From Coleophoma eucalyptorum (lineage: Eukaryota > Ascomycota > Leotiomycetes > Helotiales > Dermateaceae), in the NCBI GenBank assembly GCA_026120035.1, contig JALRME010000001.1, positions 1,873,909-1,937,908 on the forward strand: a stretch of 64,000 nt of DNA, read 5' to 3'. Numbering within the stretch: position 1 is the stretch's first letter; every line of letters begins with the position of its first letter. A program made the position numbers and the translations under genes. Shown one piece after another: positions 12,639-25,185 of the stretch. The notes under the pieces were generated by a model. The model was given only the letters and a program-made list of their open reading frames with translations, had not been told where the DNA came from and ran no database searches.

Positions 12639-14667
12639 TCAGTCCTTCTGGTCAAGTCCGAATTCTTCATATATCGTCCCAATCCTCACGCCTCGGCCAT
12701 CAGCAATCATACCCAACAACCCCTGCCCCACGTCTCGAATATCATTATATTCATGTAAGAGTTTGATATGCGTTTTGACTGTAGTTGCTGGATCATATCT
12801 ATGAGATAATGGTCAGTTAAAAACTAGGGCCCAGGCATTATTGGCAGGGGCACTGTACTTTAGTTTCTCAGTCACCTCTGTAAGATTTGCTCGCTTGGAA
12901 GCGATCTCGGCTTCAAGGCTGGAGATGCGTGTCTGAATTGATGACTGAAGAGATGTGTCAGTATAAAAACGAAAGTCGATGTAGTGAATGTACCATCTTT
13001 ATTGCTTTCAACTCAGCTCGTAGCGCTTCTTTGTTGTTCTGTGAAGAGAGCTTGCAGGTTGATGTTATAGGTGTGTCTGGTCTCTCTTGAGGCGATGAAG
13101 GAACAGGGGTTTTCACACCCGCAGCACTTCCGCCGACTTGAGCCTCTGCGGCTGTATTTCTCAAAACTGGGATCTTTGGTGAGGGATCTTTTTTTACTGG
13201 GCTGGATATACAGGCTGGACTTTCCAAGGAGCTATGCCTTGAGGCTGAAGCCTGAGGCCGAGGAAAGTCATCCATGATGCTGAATGATTTTGTCGATATA
13301 TCTTGAGTAATATTCTCAGTTTCCTGCAGCACAGCTGAATCCGCAGATTTGCCCGCCACCTGCTGTGTCAGCACAGCACCATCTTTGGTTGGAGGCGACG
13401 ATGGAACATGAACCATGTCCACATCATCTTCCTCGTCAGCAGCTTGGGGCTTCTCGCGTGAGAAACTAGCAGGCTTGGTACTGGACTCAAAGAACGAGCG
13501 AGCTACAGTGGTAGGTGAAGTGTTAAGTAAAGATTCCTTATCTTGAACATTGCACAACTCCAGATCACCGTTTATATTTCCATAATCGTTGTGTTGTGGA
13601 TGAGGTATTGACGTAGATGAATCTTGAGCTATTCCAAGTATTCCAGCAAGAGCATCCTGCACTACTGTGTCACTGTTGGTCATATTTGTAATTTGTGACA
13701 AAGCAATAGCAGGCGAAGAAGTATACCTAGAGCTGGTGATTTTGGAGTACTTTCCAGGGTAGACAAAATTTTTCACAGCTGTTACCGGGGACGTCATCAT
13801 TTCCTGGGAAATAGTTCCACTCATCCACGCGCCTGGTTCTGCAGCAAAGTCTTGTGAAGGAATCGATACAGCTTCTGATGGAGCACGTTGAGGGGCCGCG
13901 TGGTTTGTGTCCAGAGCAGATTTATGTCTAAAGCTTTGCTCAACCCCAGGTAGCGTCGTCAAGGATTCTTCTGTTTCTTGAGAACAAGGAGTGAAGAGCG
14001 GCAATAACTGCGAATCCGCTATTCCTAGGAAATCTCCACCAATCTGCATTGCAGTATCTCCAGTCAGGTGTGCTGCAAGGCCCTGGGACGAGTTCATGGC
14101 TAACTGCAGCGCATTTGGTTGTAGCTTCGAAGTCTCAGCCTCATGAATATTGTCTTTGACTTGAAGACCTCCATCAGCCCCAATAGAGGGTACAGAAGCC
14201 TCATCTTCCCTCAACCTTGGTTCCACGGCTGACGCTCCATCCACACTCGTCATATCCGTATAGATGTCCTCCCCATGCAGGCCAGAATTCATTGGTTGAT
14301 CCTCGGTCTGGCCATTCGCTGTAACGCCCATGGCAATGTCTAATGCCCCATCGTCATGTCCAACACTCCCCGTGACATCAGCATTCGGGGTTGGTTGGCT
14401 CACAGGACTAGATGAAAAGTCCTCACTGTCAGGGATTTCAGATCTCAGGGGTGGACTCCATGGCTCATGATCCGCCTCGCCATTCTTTATAGGACTCGGC
14501 AATCTAGGCAGAGCAAGTTCCTCTGTTATCGCTGCCTCGATATTTCTTGGCCCTGCCGCGTCTGCAGTAACATGTCTCGCGATTTGAAGGCCCGAGAATT
14601 CTTGAGTCTTGAGTTGCGAGCCCGCAATGGTTGCTTCGCTAGCTGACATTGACGATGCATCAGACAT
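12639..14667 (-). CDS. swi5: Swi5-family recombination protein with long N-terminus, 639 aa
   Basis: Three exons: 12994-14667, 12859-12944, 12639-12798. The conserved Swi5 region is split over the exon junctions and occupies the last 100 residues: a coiled coil (SSIQTRISSLEAEIASKRA, then LTEVTEKLK) followed by YDPATTVKTHIKLLHEYND and the end GMIADGRGVRIGTIYEEFG. Swi5 pairs with Sfr1 and stimulates Rad51/Dmc1 strand exchange in homologous recombination. The roughly 535-residue N-terminus is acidic, Ser/Thr/Pro-rich and looks disordered; it holds SP and SQ/TQ sites that could be phosphorylated. Yeast Swi5 and Sae3 are under 100 aa, so the extension is notable. The start at 14667 (MSDASSMS) was chosen for its Ser/Ala-rich onset; an in-frame ATG at 14799 would add 44 residues. 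Confidence 0.82.
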
Positions 14668-15339
14668 GGCCGGGTTCTGGGTCTGATGCTTTAACTTCAC
14701 ATTTCTGGTATGTTTGATGCGTGATGGGGGACTGAGAAGTAAGTGAGTTGTGGTTGGCTGCATGGATAGGTGCTCGTTACGACAAGCGAGATTCTGCATC
14801 GATGCATGGAAGCAGAAGCACTAGTGCCATGGGCAACTGCATAGGTCCCGGCTTTAACTATTTTGCAGATTGACTTATAAATCTGCATGCACTTACTTAC
14901 TCTCAGGTCAAGACAATCGTGTGCGCTATAAATTTTATATAGATCTTATTCATTTAACATGACCATTAGATCATGGATTCTGCTTCCTATTACCCTTTGA
15001 AAATTAAAGATTTACATCCAAGAGACCAACAACATTGGTAAGACAGAGTTGCCTTTACTCTTGGGAGATCCCTCAGGTCATCAGATCCGAGTGCTATAGG
15101 TAGATCTTGTTCATGGCCTTCCTTGATTCTTTGCTGGGGTCTCTTCTGGCAATCCAAGGACTTTGGCTTCATGGCAAGGCATGCGCGCACAAAGGCTTCC
15201 TTCCGATCACAAAAACATCGATCAGGACTATCACAAAGTCCTGGGACCCCAAAATGAGAGCGTAAAGTATTCAATTACTGAGGAGCCGAAACGCCTCGCT
15301 GCCCTGCCTATCCGGCTAGAAAGAATACCACGAAGATGC
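14668..15339. other. Spacer between Swi5 and eIF6 genes
   Basis: No gene is seen. Both neighbours are on the minus strand, so it contains the 3' UTR of the eIF6 gene and the promoter of the Swi5 gene. A TATATAAA on the minus strand lies near 14933-14945. Confidence 0.5.
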
Positions 15340-16408
15340 CTAATAGAAAGATTCCACCATCGTATCCTTCAAGCTAGTATTGATGGCACCAGGGGCTTGG
15401 CCCTCTCCTAACCTGAATACGCTCTCAACAACACTCAACTCTGTTGCGGTGGTGTCGAGACCAGTAACCGCCAACCAATCGTTGACTACCATACCAGCTC
15501 CAACCACACTGCTTCCTCGGTTGACACTACCAGCTACAAGGGGAACTTGTAGTAAACTAGAAAGCTCGTCTTGATCTAAGATTGATGTCTTAGGATGCAC
15601 AATACCTCCTTGGTTGGAGAGTGCCATGTATGACCCCACAAGCACATTGTCTGCAATTGTTTGTCGGAACACTTCGACGCCCAAGACGTCGGCAATAATC
15701 TCCTCGGTCTCTCGCTCGATATCAGGGTGTACAAGAGCTACGTGATCGTTGGCCGCTATGACGTTTCCGAGTGCTGAAAGTCTCTCCTCTATCCTCTATC
15801 AAGCAGAACAAGTCAGATTCCGACCGTGTAAACAGACTCTTAGTAACCATACCTGTATCTTGACTTCATCTGGTAAGCTATTTCTCAGATGTTGTAACTC
15901 TTGATCTGTCGTGCTTGTTGGTACTAATAGACCCTTTCGGTTGCTATAAGTCCCCTATCAGTTTTGTTCTGCGCCCCCCAAATATGACGCCTTCAGACAT
16001 ACCCAGCAGTCAGACGTCCGATAATCTTAGTTCCTGCAATTGTCGCATGGCAGATAGGAATGACATCTTGTAGCTCAGCCTCGAAAACACTGAAAGATGT
16101 ACATCAGCGATTATTCTCTTGGATTCTCACAGCCCGAAGAAGCCTATGTGGGCCCAGGGAGAGATGCCCGGACAGCTTTGTACTCGGCACGGCGTGGAGA
16201 GGCTCGCATACCTGTAAAAGTTCTCACTTGCGCCAACTGCAACAAGGGCATATGAGTTTGTCAGGGTAGCAAAAACTCCAACTCTGTTGTCGCAATCAGA
16301 TTAGCAAAACGGTTCTTTGTGTAGCAACGTCGGTACTACTAGTGGGGTTGGGCTGAGGGAGGGGCAAGCGCACTCGTTGGAGTTCTCGAATTGTGCACGA
16401 ACCGCCAT
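15340..16408 (-). CDS. TIF6: Eukaryotic translation initiation factor 6, 246 aa
   Basis: Five exons: 16374-16408, 16212-16283, 16003-16089, 15853-15943, 15340-15795. The spliced product starts [20 protein letters not shown] and continues with the five pseudo-repeats of the eIF6/aIF6 pentein fold: [61 protein letters not shown], a [13 protein letters not shown] segment, and [18 protein letters not shown]. Length is standard (about 245 aa). eIF6 is needed for 60S ribosome biogenesis in the nucleolus and blocks premature joining of 60S to 40S subunits until released by Efl1 and Sdo1. Only 35 bases of coding sequence lie in exon 1, so simple ORF finding misses the real start. Confidence 0.96.
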
Positions 16409-17194
16409 GGTGCAGAAGTTCCTCGGGTTATGGGTATTTGAATCTAAGATGGTTTTGTTGGAGGGGGAGGTAGTGAGAAAGGTCGAAAGCTGTCGTGTGC
16501 TCTGGTGTAAGTGGTTGGTGCTTGTTGAAGTTGAAGTTTCTTGCGGATTTTCTGCCGACTTGTAGGCGGGAGGAAAGAACGCTAGGTACAGGGGTGCAGG
16601 GATTCGGTAGCGGATGACTCAGGCAGGAAGATTACTTTTCTGGTGGCGGAGTTTACTTGGATGACTCTGAGATACTTGATGACTCGATTATGGCTCGGTT
16701 TGATGGCTCAGAATGGCTCACATCCTTGATTTCATTCTAGAACACTGCATGCTACATGCGGTATCCCCTAGTCGCACGGAAGAGGCTTGTTTGACTGTGT
16801 TTCTATGTACAATGATGTAGTGCAAACTGACTATCCAACTCCCCATATCCATATCCACGATGCTAAACCATCCGAAACCGCGCAAAAGTCAGAGTCCACA
16901 GGTCCATATGTCACAGAGGCCTTATTAGGAAATTTCAAGAAAAAAAAAAACATCAAAAAAAAAACGCCGAGCTCCCATATGCACATCAAAGAATGGTCAA
17001 GGCCATTCCCTCTGAGCACTATTAGTCCTTTGCTTTTCATAAGTACAATTTGTATGCTTTTTGCTGTGTACAGCAGTCGCGCAAAGTAGGAGTTTTGTCG
17101 ACACAGACAAGTATATTGTTCATAGGTATGTAGTAACAGAGAAGGTAATTGATGGTTTATTCATCAAATGTTGCTCGCTGTACTCATAATTAAC
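16409..17194. other. Spacer with A-rich runs
   Basis: No gene is supported. It contains the eIF6 promoter and the 3' UTR of the Sds3-like gene. Two A-runs lie at about 16942-16971. Short frames here are chance. Confidence 0.5.
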
Positions 17195-19743
17195 TTACCA
17201 CCTGGGTGGAGGCGGTGGTGGTGGTGGTCCTCTGTTTTGAGGGGGTGCTGGGCGAAGTTGTCGATATCTCAAATCAGCACTTGGTGAGGTGAAGGGAGAG
17301 GTATATGCAGCTTGAACTTGTTGCTGTTGTGGTGGTGGTGCTGGTACCGCTCGAGCCATAAATTGGGGTGGTTGCGGCAAATGCTGATGATGGTATGGAA
17401 CAAACTGTCGCTGTGCAGGAGGAGGCGGTGGCATAGTTTGAGCCATTCTGTATGGGGAGGCTTGAAGCATGCTGCTATTGCCATGATTCTCAGAAGCATC
17501 TGCAAGAGAGACAAGGGGATCGCTACGATTCAAGCTGTAATAAGTAGCCGGTGCTACTTGGTAGCCGGTATCCCTAATAGGGTCGTAACCACTTCTTGGT
17601 GGTGTTGACTTGACAACTGGTGATGGAGGTGGAGGTGGTGGTGCTTGAACTTCTGGGATCTGAGCTGCAGCTTCAAGGAGGGCAGCCGCTCCACTTCTTT
17701 GAGCGCGTTCGAGATTGATAGGTGGTGAAGGTAGAGGATCCTTAGCATTAATTGCTTCAAGAGCTATGCCCATTCTACATTTGTCTGCAAGGTCCTCCCA
17801 CTTCTCTGCTGTACGTAGGATTCTTGTCGAACGTGAAGTATCGAAGACATTCTCTCCGTCGAAGAAAACCTTAGGTTTAGGTCGGGGAAGAGGCTTGGTC
17901 CAGTCTGTACGGTCAGCCTCGTTTACATCCGGATTGATACATCCTTTGATGGGGATGCCATATGTTGGATGTAATCTGAAAGTACGAATCAAGTTTTGAT
18001 CCAAATCCTCAGGCTTCTGCGTAGTGGAATTGTATCCGTGACAGAATTGGTCATAGTGAAAATGTCGTGGTTGAGGATTGGGGTCTGCACCCAAATATCC
18101 ATAAGGATCGTTCTTTGTCGCCTTATGATAGTGCTTCCTGACTCCAATTTCTGGGTGTTCAAAGACCACTGCTGGTGTGGCAATTATTCTGTTCGATGGC
18201 GCTTCTCCATTTCTTGGGGCAGGCTTCCTTGGTACTCGAACACCATACTTATCAGCTCGCTGATCTTCTCCATCGGAGTCGGAGGCAGAAACAGACTTGG
18301 AGACCGGCTCAAGCTCGCCAAGCTCTCCAAGCTCTCGCTCCGGACTTTCTGCTGGTGTAGGGACTGAAGAGTTATCTTCAAAAGGTGTTCCAATATCCAG
18401 TTGGGTCGCAGGATGGTATAGCGAGGTCTTGGCTCTTGCAACTTCAGCCTCTGGTTCTTGAATAGCCTTGGGCTTGGTAGGAGAAGAGGTCTTGTTGATA
18501 TTGGACTTTCTTCCACCTCCCCTACGCTTAGCTGCCTTATCAGCGTCAGCCTGTGCCTTGGCCTCCAAACCTCCATTGCGCCATGCATCAGCAGGATGAA
18601 TGATCACAAGAGGATCAATAAAAGCCATCTCTTCTTTTTCCTCTTTCTTCAACTCAATCTTATCCTGTGACGAATTAGTTGCTGGTCTCTTGAAATACCG
18701 CGTCGAAACTCACGAAAGTTTGTGCTGCTGCAGCTTCATTGTCTACTTCCTCGTCATTCTCCTCTTCCTCGTCATTCTCCTCTTCCTCGTCACGCTTTGC
18801 ATCTACGATAAACTTGAAAATCTCCTCTCGGCAACGGGCCAAGTAAATATCTTTGAGGTCATCAATCTTACACTGAAAATCGCGTTAGTTTTGCTCGCTA
18901 TGCCCACGACGTGTAACTCACATCAAATTGAATACGGGAGTATTCATTGTCCATTTCCAGTCGCTTTGCTGAATACTCAGATTGCAATTTGTGTTGAGCA
19001 TCCAATTGTTGAATGCGTTTTTGATATGTTTTATCCAAGTCATGCTTGACAATTTTGTACTCTCGTACTTCTTCGTGGGCATGCGAATTTTTCATCATGT
19101 TTTCCAAAGACTTATCAGCAAGTGCTTCCAATGCACGCCTCTGTAGAAGCGCCACTTGCTTGAATTGCTGCTTGAGTGCGTTTCTCCGATGGTAGAGAGA
19201 CTGAATGCGAGCATTGGTAGATTTCTTGACCCGGTGACCTCCACGACCACGGCGGGAAAGATTTGCTCCTGAATCTGGGGTGACATCGATGGCACCGGTT
19301 CTTTCCAAGAATCCAGAGCCACCACGTCCACGTCCACCTCGACCACGCCCACGACCACGCCCCCGGCCACGGGTACCTCTGATACTTGGTCTGCCCCGCT
19401 GCATGGGCTTCGAGTCTTCATCTCCCGAATCATTAGCAGAAGCCATTTGGAGATCAGTAAGCGTGTCTTTGAGCTCGGTTTGGACCATAACAACTGAGCC
19501 TTGTGAGTTTTGGTTTTCCGATGAGCGTTGCGACGACACAGATGATCTGGACTTTTTGGCCGGTGGCGGCATCCGATCAACTGCATCCACAGTCTTCTGA
19601 GAACTAGGACTTGTTTGATAATCATCAATGGATGAGGTTTGACTGATCTCAGATGCTCGTCGCTTGGAACGTGTTGAATAGTTGGATTTTGGGGTGTCTT
19701 GGTGCGGCGCACCCGTGGATCCCTCGTGACCCTTCATGGCCAC
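17195..19743 (-). CDS. SDS3: Sds3-like subunit of the Rpd3L histone deacetylase complex, 816 aa
   Basis: Three exons: 18922-19743, 18714-18872, 17195-18664, phase 0 at both junctions (GTGAGT donors; TTTCAG and CACAG acceptors). The Sds3/BRMS1 domain spans roughly residues 180-340: SLYHRRNALKQQFKQVALLQ, then ENMMKNSHAHEEVREYKIVK, then YSAKRLEMDNEYSRIQFD and CKIDDLKDIYLARCREEI, forming a long coiled coil that binds Sin3. Before it lies an RGRP-type hook and a run of RG repeats (116-143). After it come an acidic EEEENDEE stretch, a basic GGGRKSN region and a C-terminal 150 residues rich in Pro and Gln, ending in a poly-Pro tract. Yeast Sds3 has about 330 residues, so both ends are enlarged. A role as nuclear corepressor scaffold is inferred. 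The last codon TGG merges with a GGTAAGT motif, so an extra 3' exon cannot be excluded. Confidence 0.85.
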
Positions 19744-22700
19744 CGATTAGAAGTGTCTTACAAGAAACGGGGACGTGTTGAAAGTGTCAGAATGTCATCA
19801 GGTTAGGGTACTATAAGTACCAGACGTGATGATGACGGCGACGAGAGTTGGGGGTGGTGTGAGTATGGTGTCAAACTGGAGTGGTAGGTGTAGATGAACA
19901 CGGCAGGGTAAGATGAAGACGCTCGTTGTTACATCAAACTCTGAGGCCTGAAGCGAACAAAAGTGTGTGAGATAATTACGAGTCGATGTCCAGAGGACGT
20001 CGATAGTTGGCCAAGTATTGCTCCTTGGGCGTGAGAAGGTCAATGGAGTATTGGGGGTGGTTGAATAGGATGAACAATAGGTAAAAACGCAATTGATGAG
20101 CTGGGAGCAGATTTAGAGTTGTTTAGCGACCTCTGATTGGCCCGAGGGATGGCGGGCTGTGATGGACCTGGATCTGCTCGACTCGCTTTTCCTGCCCGGC
20201 CGTGGACTGCTGGGTGCGCTGGAGTCTTGATATTATGGCTTTATTATTGTTCATCGAGCGTAAATATGATTCTCGTGAATTATCTCCTCTCCCGATGCCT
20301 CTGCTGAAGAATTTCCCATTCCAGCTCGACCTATCCCTGCCCTGTGAATTTCATACGTTTCCAGTCAGTGCTTTCGGCCACGACACGCCATCAAAGGGGC
20401 AAGATACATAAAACACAAACGTCGGATTCACGGACAGGATTTAGCAGGATTCATTGATGCTCACTTGCTTATCCTACGTGATCAATAATCCCACCGTACG
20501 GTTATCCAATGATGACTGTGCCGTAAATTCTGATTATTCTTGACGCTCCAATCTCGTGTATTTGGTCTTACTACCTCGCAGCTCCTTCCTATTCCTGCTA
20601 TAGAATCATAACCTACAATTATTACTGAAGACTTGCTCAAAAATCCAAATGCAAACAGAAGGTTTGGTATTTACATTGCTTTCAGCTATGTATGAATGCT
20701 TCTCAGTCTAGTCCTGTCACATTTTCAAGCATTGCTCGAGAAAACTTTGAAACTGGTCTTTTCCGAGTTTCCGCGACCACCGCACGCCTCACTAAGGACT
20801 TTCCTTTCTCATCCACGATAAGTATCACAAGAGCAACAGCTTGGAGACATCAACGGGAAAACACTCGGTAGGGTTTCTTTTTGCAATTCGACTAGATGGT
20901 TATCATATTGTGAGCGTGAATAGGTATATTATCATCACACCCGGTCCAACCCACATGTCTCCTTTCTTCGCCTTGGCAATAACGTGAGCGCTATGGTCGA
21001 TCAACAGCAGTGGACAAATACAAACAGCAAGAATGCGATCGGATCGTAGTAATGCAAGGCTCTATGTGCCTATACCTCTGAGAGACTTTTTTATTTTATT
21101 AGACCACCCTTTATTGAACTCTGTCATAGGACCCGGAGAGCTCGTTACTGTAGCTATCTATGTTAAATTGTAAAATCTTCAGAATAGGCTGGGTGGTACG
21201 GTGGCGTAATGACAGTACTACACTTTTCCGAAGGAACGTATAGCCTATTGACTCGGATCAATCACCTGCTCACCTAGAAACAATTGCACGGTATCAAGAT
21301 CTCGATGCCAAGCGCTCGGGGTTTTGTACCGGAGAAACAGTGATAGCAATTTTATGGGAAATAGAACGAGGAGAATCAGCACCGACAAAGCTGTGGCGAT
21401 ATCAACGCCAATATTCTCAAAGCAAATCCTCGACACAATAAATACAACAGGGCCCTTTTGCTATAGTGTTCACAGGGGAATAGGCAGCAAACTATCTCTC
21501 AGTTTGCGAAGCACTGTACAAAGTAAGGGGGGGGTGTGGTTTTAAGAGCCGACAACACCACTATCACGACAGAACACGCAATATCTTCAGTTATCAGAAT
21601 CTTAAGGATATCGTTCGATACGAAAAAAAATGCTCCAAATAATCGGCCGAGCAAGTGTTATAATCGTAATTCCATTCATCTTCAAGCCAGTACTTCAACA
21701 GCTCGCTCAAAGATCCAAAATATGCATGTCGGTTCACCATGCAATGCAGGTACACACGCGCAGAGATTCCCTCGACCTACTGATATCTCCGAAACAAAAA
21801 AAAGTTTTCAAGACATACTGATCTATTGAATTTGTGAATAGAGCCCCCAATTAGCCGACTTACCCGGACGCCTAGCCTCATTCCTTGGTGATGTGATCTA
21901 CCATATGCCTTCTCGTAGTTAAATCTCTTCGCACCTTGCACTACACCGCCAAATCCACACTTGTCACATCACACCTAAATCAAAGCATCAGTAGCCTCAA
22001 GATGAAAATGTCTATAAAATGTCTTATCGAGCAAGCTAGCTACAAAAATTTCATAACCAACCAACTAACTTTTTACTTTCTACGTGTTTTATCATTTTCT
22101 TTTGCAAACATCACCTAGTAAATGACTAGCTTCACTGACACAGCCTCTCACTGCAACCACCGAAAAAGAGTGAGAGAGAAAGAGAGAAAGGAACAGTGGG
22201 GTGTAGCAGTAATGGCAGATAGGTATTCCACATGCCCTCCATCATAATCAAATTACACAAGCCCACCAGGAATTTCCTAATGAATCAACCAACCAACCCC
22301 TCCCCCCCCATTTTCTCTGTAGTTAACCCAACCTGCCCTACTCCACCCACTCTTGAGATGCGAACGCACTCAGTTCGATAAAGAATGAGAACGAAGGCCT
22401 AGGGATTGGAGTCATACCAAGCTAAAGATGGTGAGATTCATAATGGTAGAAAAGGGTGGTACTGGTTGACTATTATGCTGGCAAAAATGTAGTGCTGGCA
22501 ACCCGCCACCAACCGTCCTAGGCACTACTAAACAACCAAATTGAATGCATAGAATTGTCATAAAAGACTCTCACGGTTATAATGGATCATTGATTTGATT
22601 TATGAACATGTAAACATCCTGGCCTAGTTTGCCATATTTACCATGTGCCCATGTGCCCATGCTTTGCCCTGCATTACTGTTCCAGTGAGCAAAGCCATAA

Positions 22701-22920
22701 GACCGATTTTGTTCCATCTGCCAGTGAGTAGCAGTAAGAAAAACCATGAGGCAAGAAAAGACTAATTGTTTGCCGATCAGTGTTCATGCAGGAAAACGCC
22801 CTCTATCACCTACCGGAAATCTCGAGTGAAGATTTCGCGGTAAATTCTCTCCGATCATTACTAGAGAAGCCTCGCTTGTCAAAAACAAAAGGAGATTGTG
22901 CAAATTGGTATTTTACTCGC
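19744..22920. other. Long gene-free spacer (3.2 kb)
   Basis: The part next to 19743 is the Sds3-like promoter, and the part before 22921 is the RAD23 3' UTR. Between them I see no gene on either strand: frames are below about 97 codons and have no family likeness. A GA-rich run (gagagagaaagagagaaagg) lies at about 22170-22190, and a C-run at about 22300. The DNA is AT-rich compared with neighbouring exons. Confidence 0.5.
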
Positions 22921-24444
22921 TCACTCATCATCCTCTGGTTGCTCAAAAAGGAAGTTGGCAGCAAGCTCCTCATTTTTGTCACAGGCAAAGTATGCTTGAA
23001 TGGCTTGATCTCTTGGGAAACCGAGACGACACAACTAGAAGAGCATTAGTAACAAGCATAGGATTACCGAGGAGATTAAATTTACCCGCTCAATAGCTTC
23101 GCGCTCTTCTTCAGTAACACTAATAGCCTGGGCTCCTGGAGGAAGTGGTGCATCATTGTCACCATCCTCGCTCAAGAGTTGAAGAAATTGATCTGGGTGC
23201 TGTCCGATCAGCTGGGCTAATTGAGGGTTGCCAGCGCCAACTTGTTGCAAGATAGGCTCCAGCATTTGTGGTTGTTGCTGAACAACCTGTCGAAGTTGCT
23301 GAAATTGAGGGTTGTTTCGCAAGAAGTCAAGATTACCAAGGCCTCCAGCAGCTGCGGCTGCACCGGCTCCAGCTCCGCCTGGTCCAAATAAACCACCTGC
23401 AGCGCCTCTTGCGCCAGCTCCACGCCCACCTTGGCCTGCCTGAGCCGCAGCCTCGAACAAGTTCACTGACTCTTCACCTCCTTCGCCGGCGGTAGCTGGT
23501 AGAGGAGATGAAGGAGCTAGGGGTGCAGCAGGGGCGGCGGGTCTCTGTTCCTGTTGAAGGTTCTCTGGAATTCCCTATTCATTGTCAAAATCCACTCTAT
23601 TTTCTCTGTTGAAACTCAACTCACATTCAACAAATACTCAACAGCTCGGTCGGCGTTGTAAAATGCAGCACGGAGTGCAAGGTCAATTTGTGATCGTTCG
23701 AAACCCATACTTTCCAAGTTTGCAATTGTCTCAGCTCGCTCAGTGCCCATAGCCAACCCCGAGCCACCAGCAGATGGTGTCGCTGGAGTCTCAGCAGCTG
23801 GAATACCAGCCCCCGCCGGTGATGGCGTTGCTGGAACGGCAGATGAAGTCGTGCTTGAGGCCTGGACAGGCGCTGGGGGTGGGGCAGGAGTAGACGCAAC
23901 CGCTGGAGCTGGGGTGGAAGGGGGATTTGACGACGAAGATGCTGCAGCTGGAGTTGGTTTTGGCTAACAAGGAGTTTAGTAACATTTAGACGAGCCGGTT
24001 TCTCGAGACATACTTTCTGAATCATGCAGACAATAAATCCCTTCTCCTCAATCTTGTATGATTCTACAGTGTTGGCATCTTGGAGGATCTTGCCTAGAAG
24101 TGGCTGCGTCAGTGCCATACTTATATTTATTCATGATTATGCCTGGTGTGAAGGACTAAACGTACCGGAGTAGATAAGCTTTTGCTGCGATGCCTCCCAT
24201 CCCTTTTCCTTTGAAATCTTCTCCTTGACATCAGAGATCTGTACGCGGCGTCAGCTGTTGATCGGAAAGACAACCTCGATGGCAAGACCGAAGATGGCGA
24301 TGATGGAACGTCGTACCAGCTCTGTAGGTTCGGCTTCGATTACGAACTTCTGCTGCTTCAAGTCCTAATGCGCGAAGCCATAGTCAGCGCAAATGCTCCA
24401 GAACTCACACGGGTGGCGGGACATACCTTGAAAGTGAGCTTCAT
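22921..24444 (-). CDS. RAD23: UV excision repair protein Rad23, 386 aa
   Basis: Seven exons: 24427-24444, 24317-24364, 24166-24238, 24014-24093, 23625-23963, 23086-23574, 22921-23034. The ubiquitin-like domain occupies residues 1-75 ([36 protein letters not shown]). A Pro/Ala/Ser linker leads to UBA1 (about 146-186: [20 protein letters not shown]). The Rad4/XPC-binding STI1 domain lies at about 255-310 ([20 protein letters not shown]), preceded by a Gly/Ala-rich stretch. UBA2 ends the protein ([20 protein letters not shown], then EQPEDDE). Rad23 partners Rad4 in damage recognition for nucleotide excision repair and shuttles ubiquitylated substrates to the proteasome. Length and domain order are canonical. 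The first exon encodes only six residues. Confidence 0.97.
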
Positions 24445-25185
24445 CTTGTAGACGGGCAGCGAACGCTGCTTGTATTGTAGACGTGGTTTGGCAGAGAGAA
24501 ATTGTAAATGGTGATTCTGTGTGAAGGCAAGCTTCAAACTTGTGTAGTCCGTTTCGAGGCTGACAGGAAGGTTGTGATGTAGAGGTTAGAGATCAAGCTC
24601 AAGAGAGAAGGTTCCCCTCCGCTTACCCAGCTAAGATTAGCGCCGTTTTATTCAGGCTGCCGCAGTCGTTGTCACAAGTCACCATTCAATTCTCACTTAT
24701 TTTTCTTCTTCTACCTATCATGTTCTATACAATCATTTGCTTTTCACAGAGCCCTTAGCCTAATATAATTTGCCCCTGGCCATCAATTTTAATCTGCACA
24801 GAGTATACAGGAATTAACCTCATCCTTGCTGTTACTAAGCGCCAAACATTGACGTAGCTGACTTTTTCGCTCGGCAAGGCTCTTCAGCCTTGTTATTGTG
24901 CTTTGCAGGCGTCATCTGGAAAGTGAAGTCACTCGTATAGAATGATCTTGTTGTTCACTTTTGAGAAGGAGTCATTTTGTTTTTCAATCTTTTGTTTTAG
25001 GATACTTTGTTGATAGTTTGAAAGTCTTAGAAACTAAGGTATATTTTCTACTAATCCTACGCCGCGCTAACATCAAATGGTATCTATCATTACAAGTTAG
25101 GAAATTCGTGTTGGCATCAAGCCATTATTTTTTGTTTTCACAAGATCTCGTCAAGAGATGTCAAGACACAATATAACTGTCAGAT
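24445..25185. other. Spacer upstream of RAD23
   Basis: No gene is seen. It holds the RAD23 promoter and the 3' region of the minus-strand membrane-protein gene at 25186. Confidence 0.5.
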
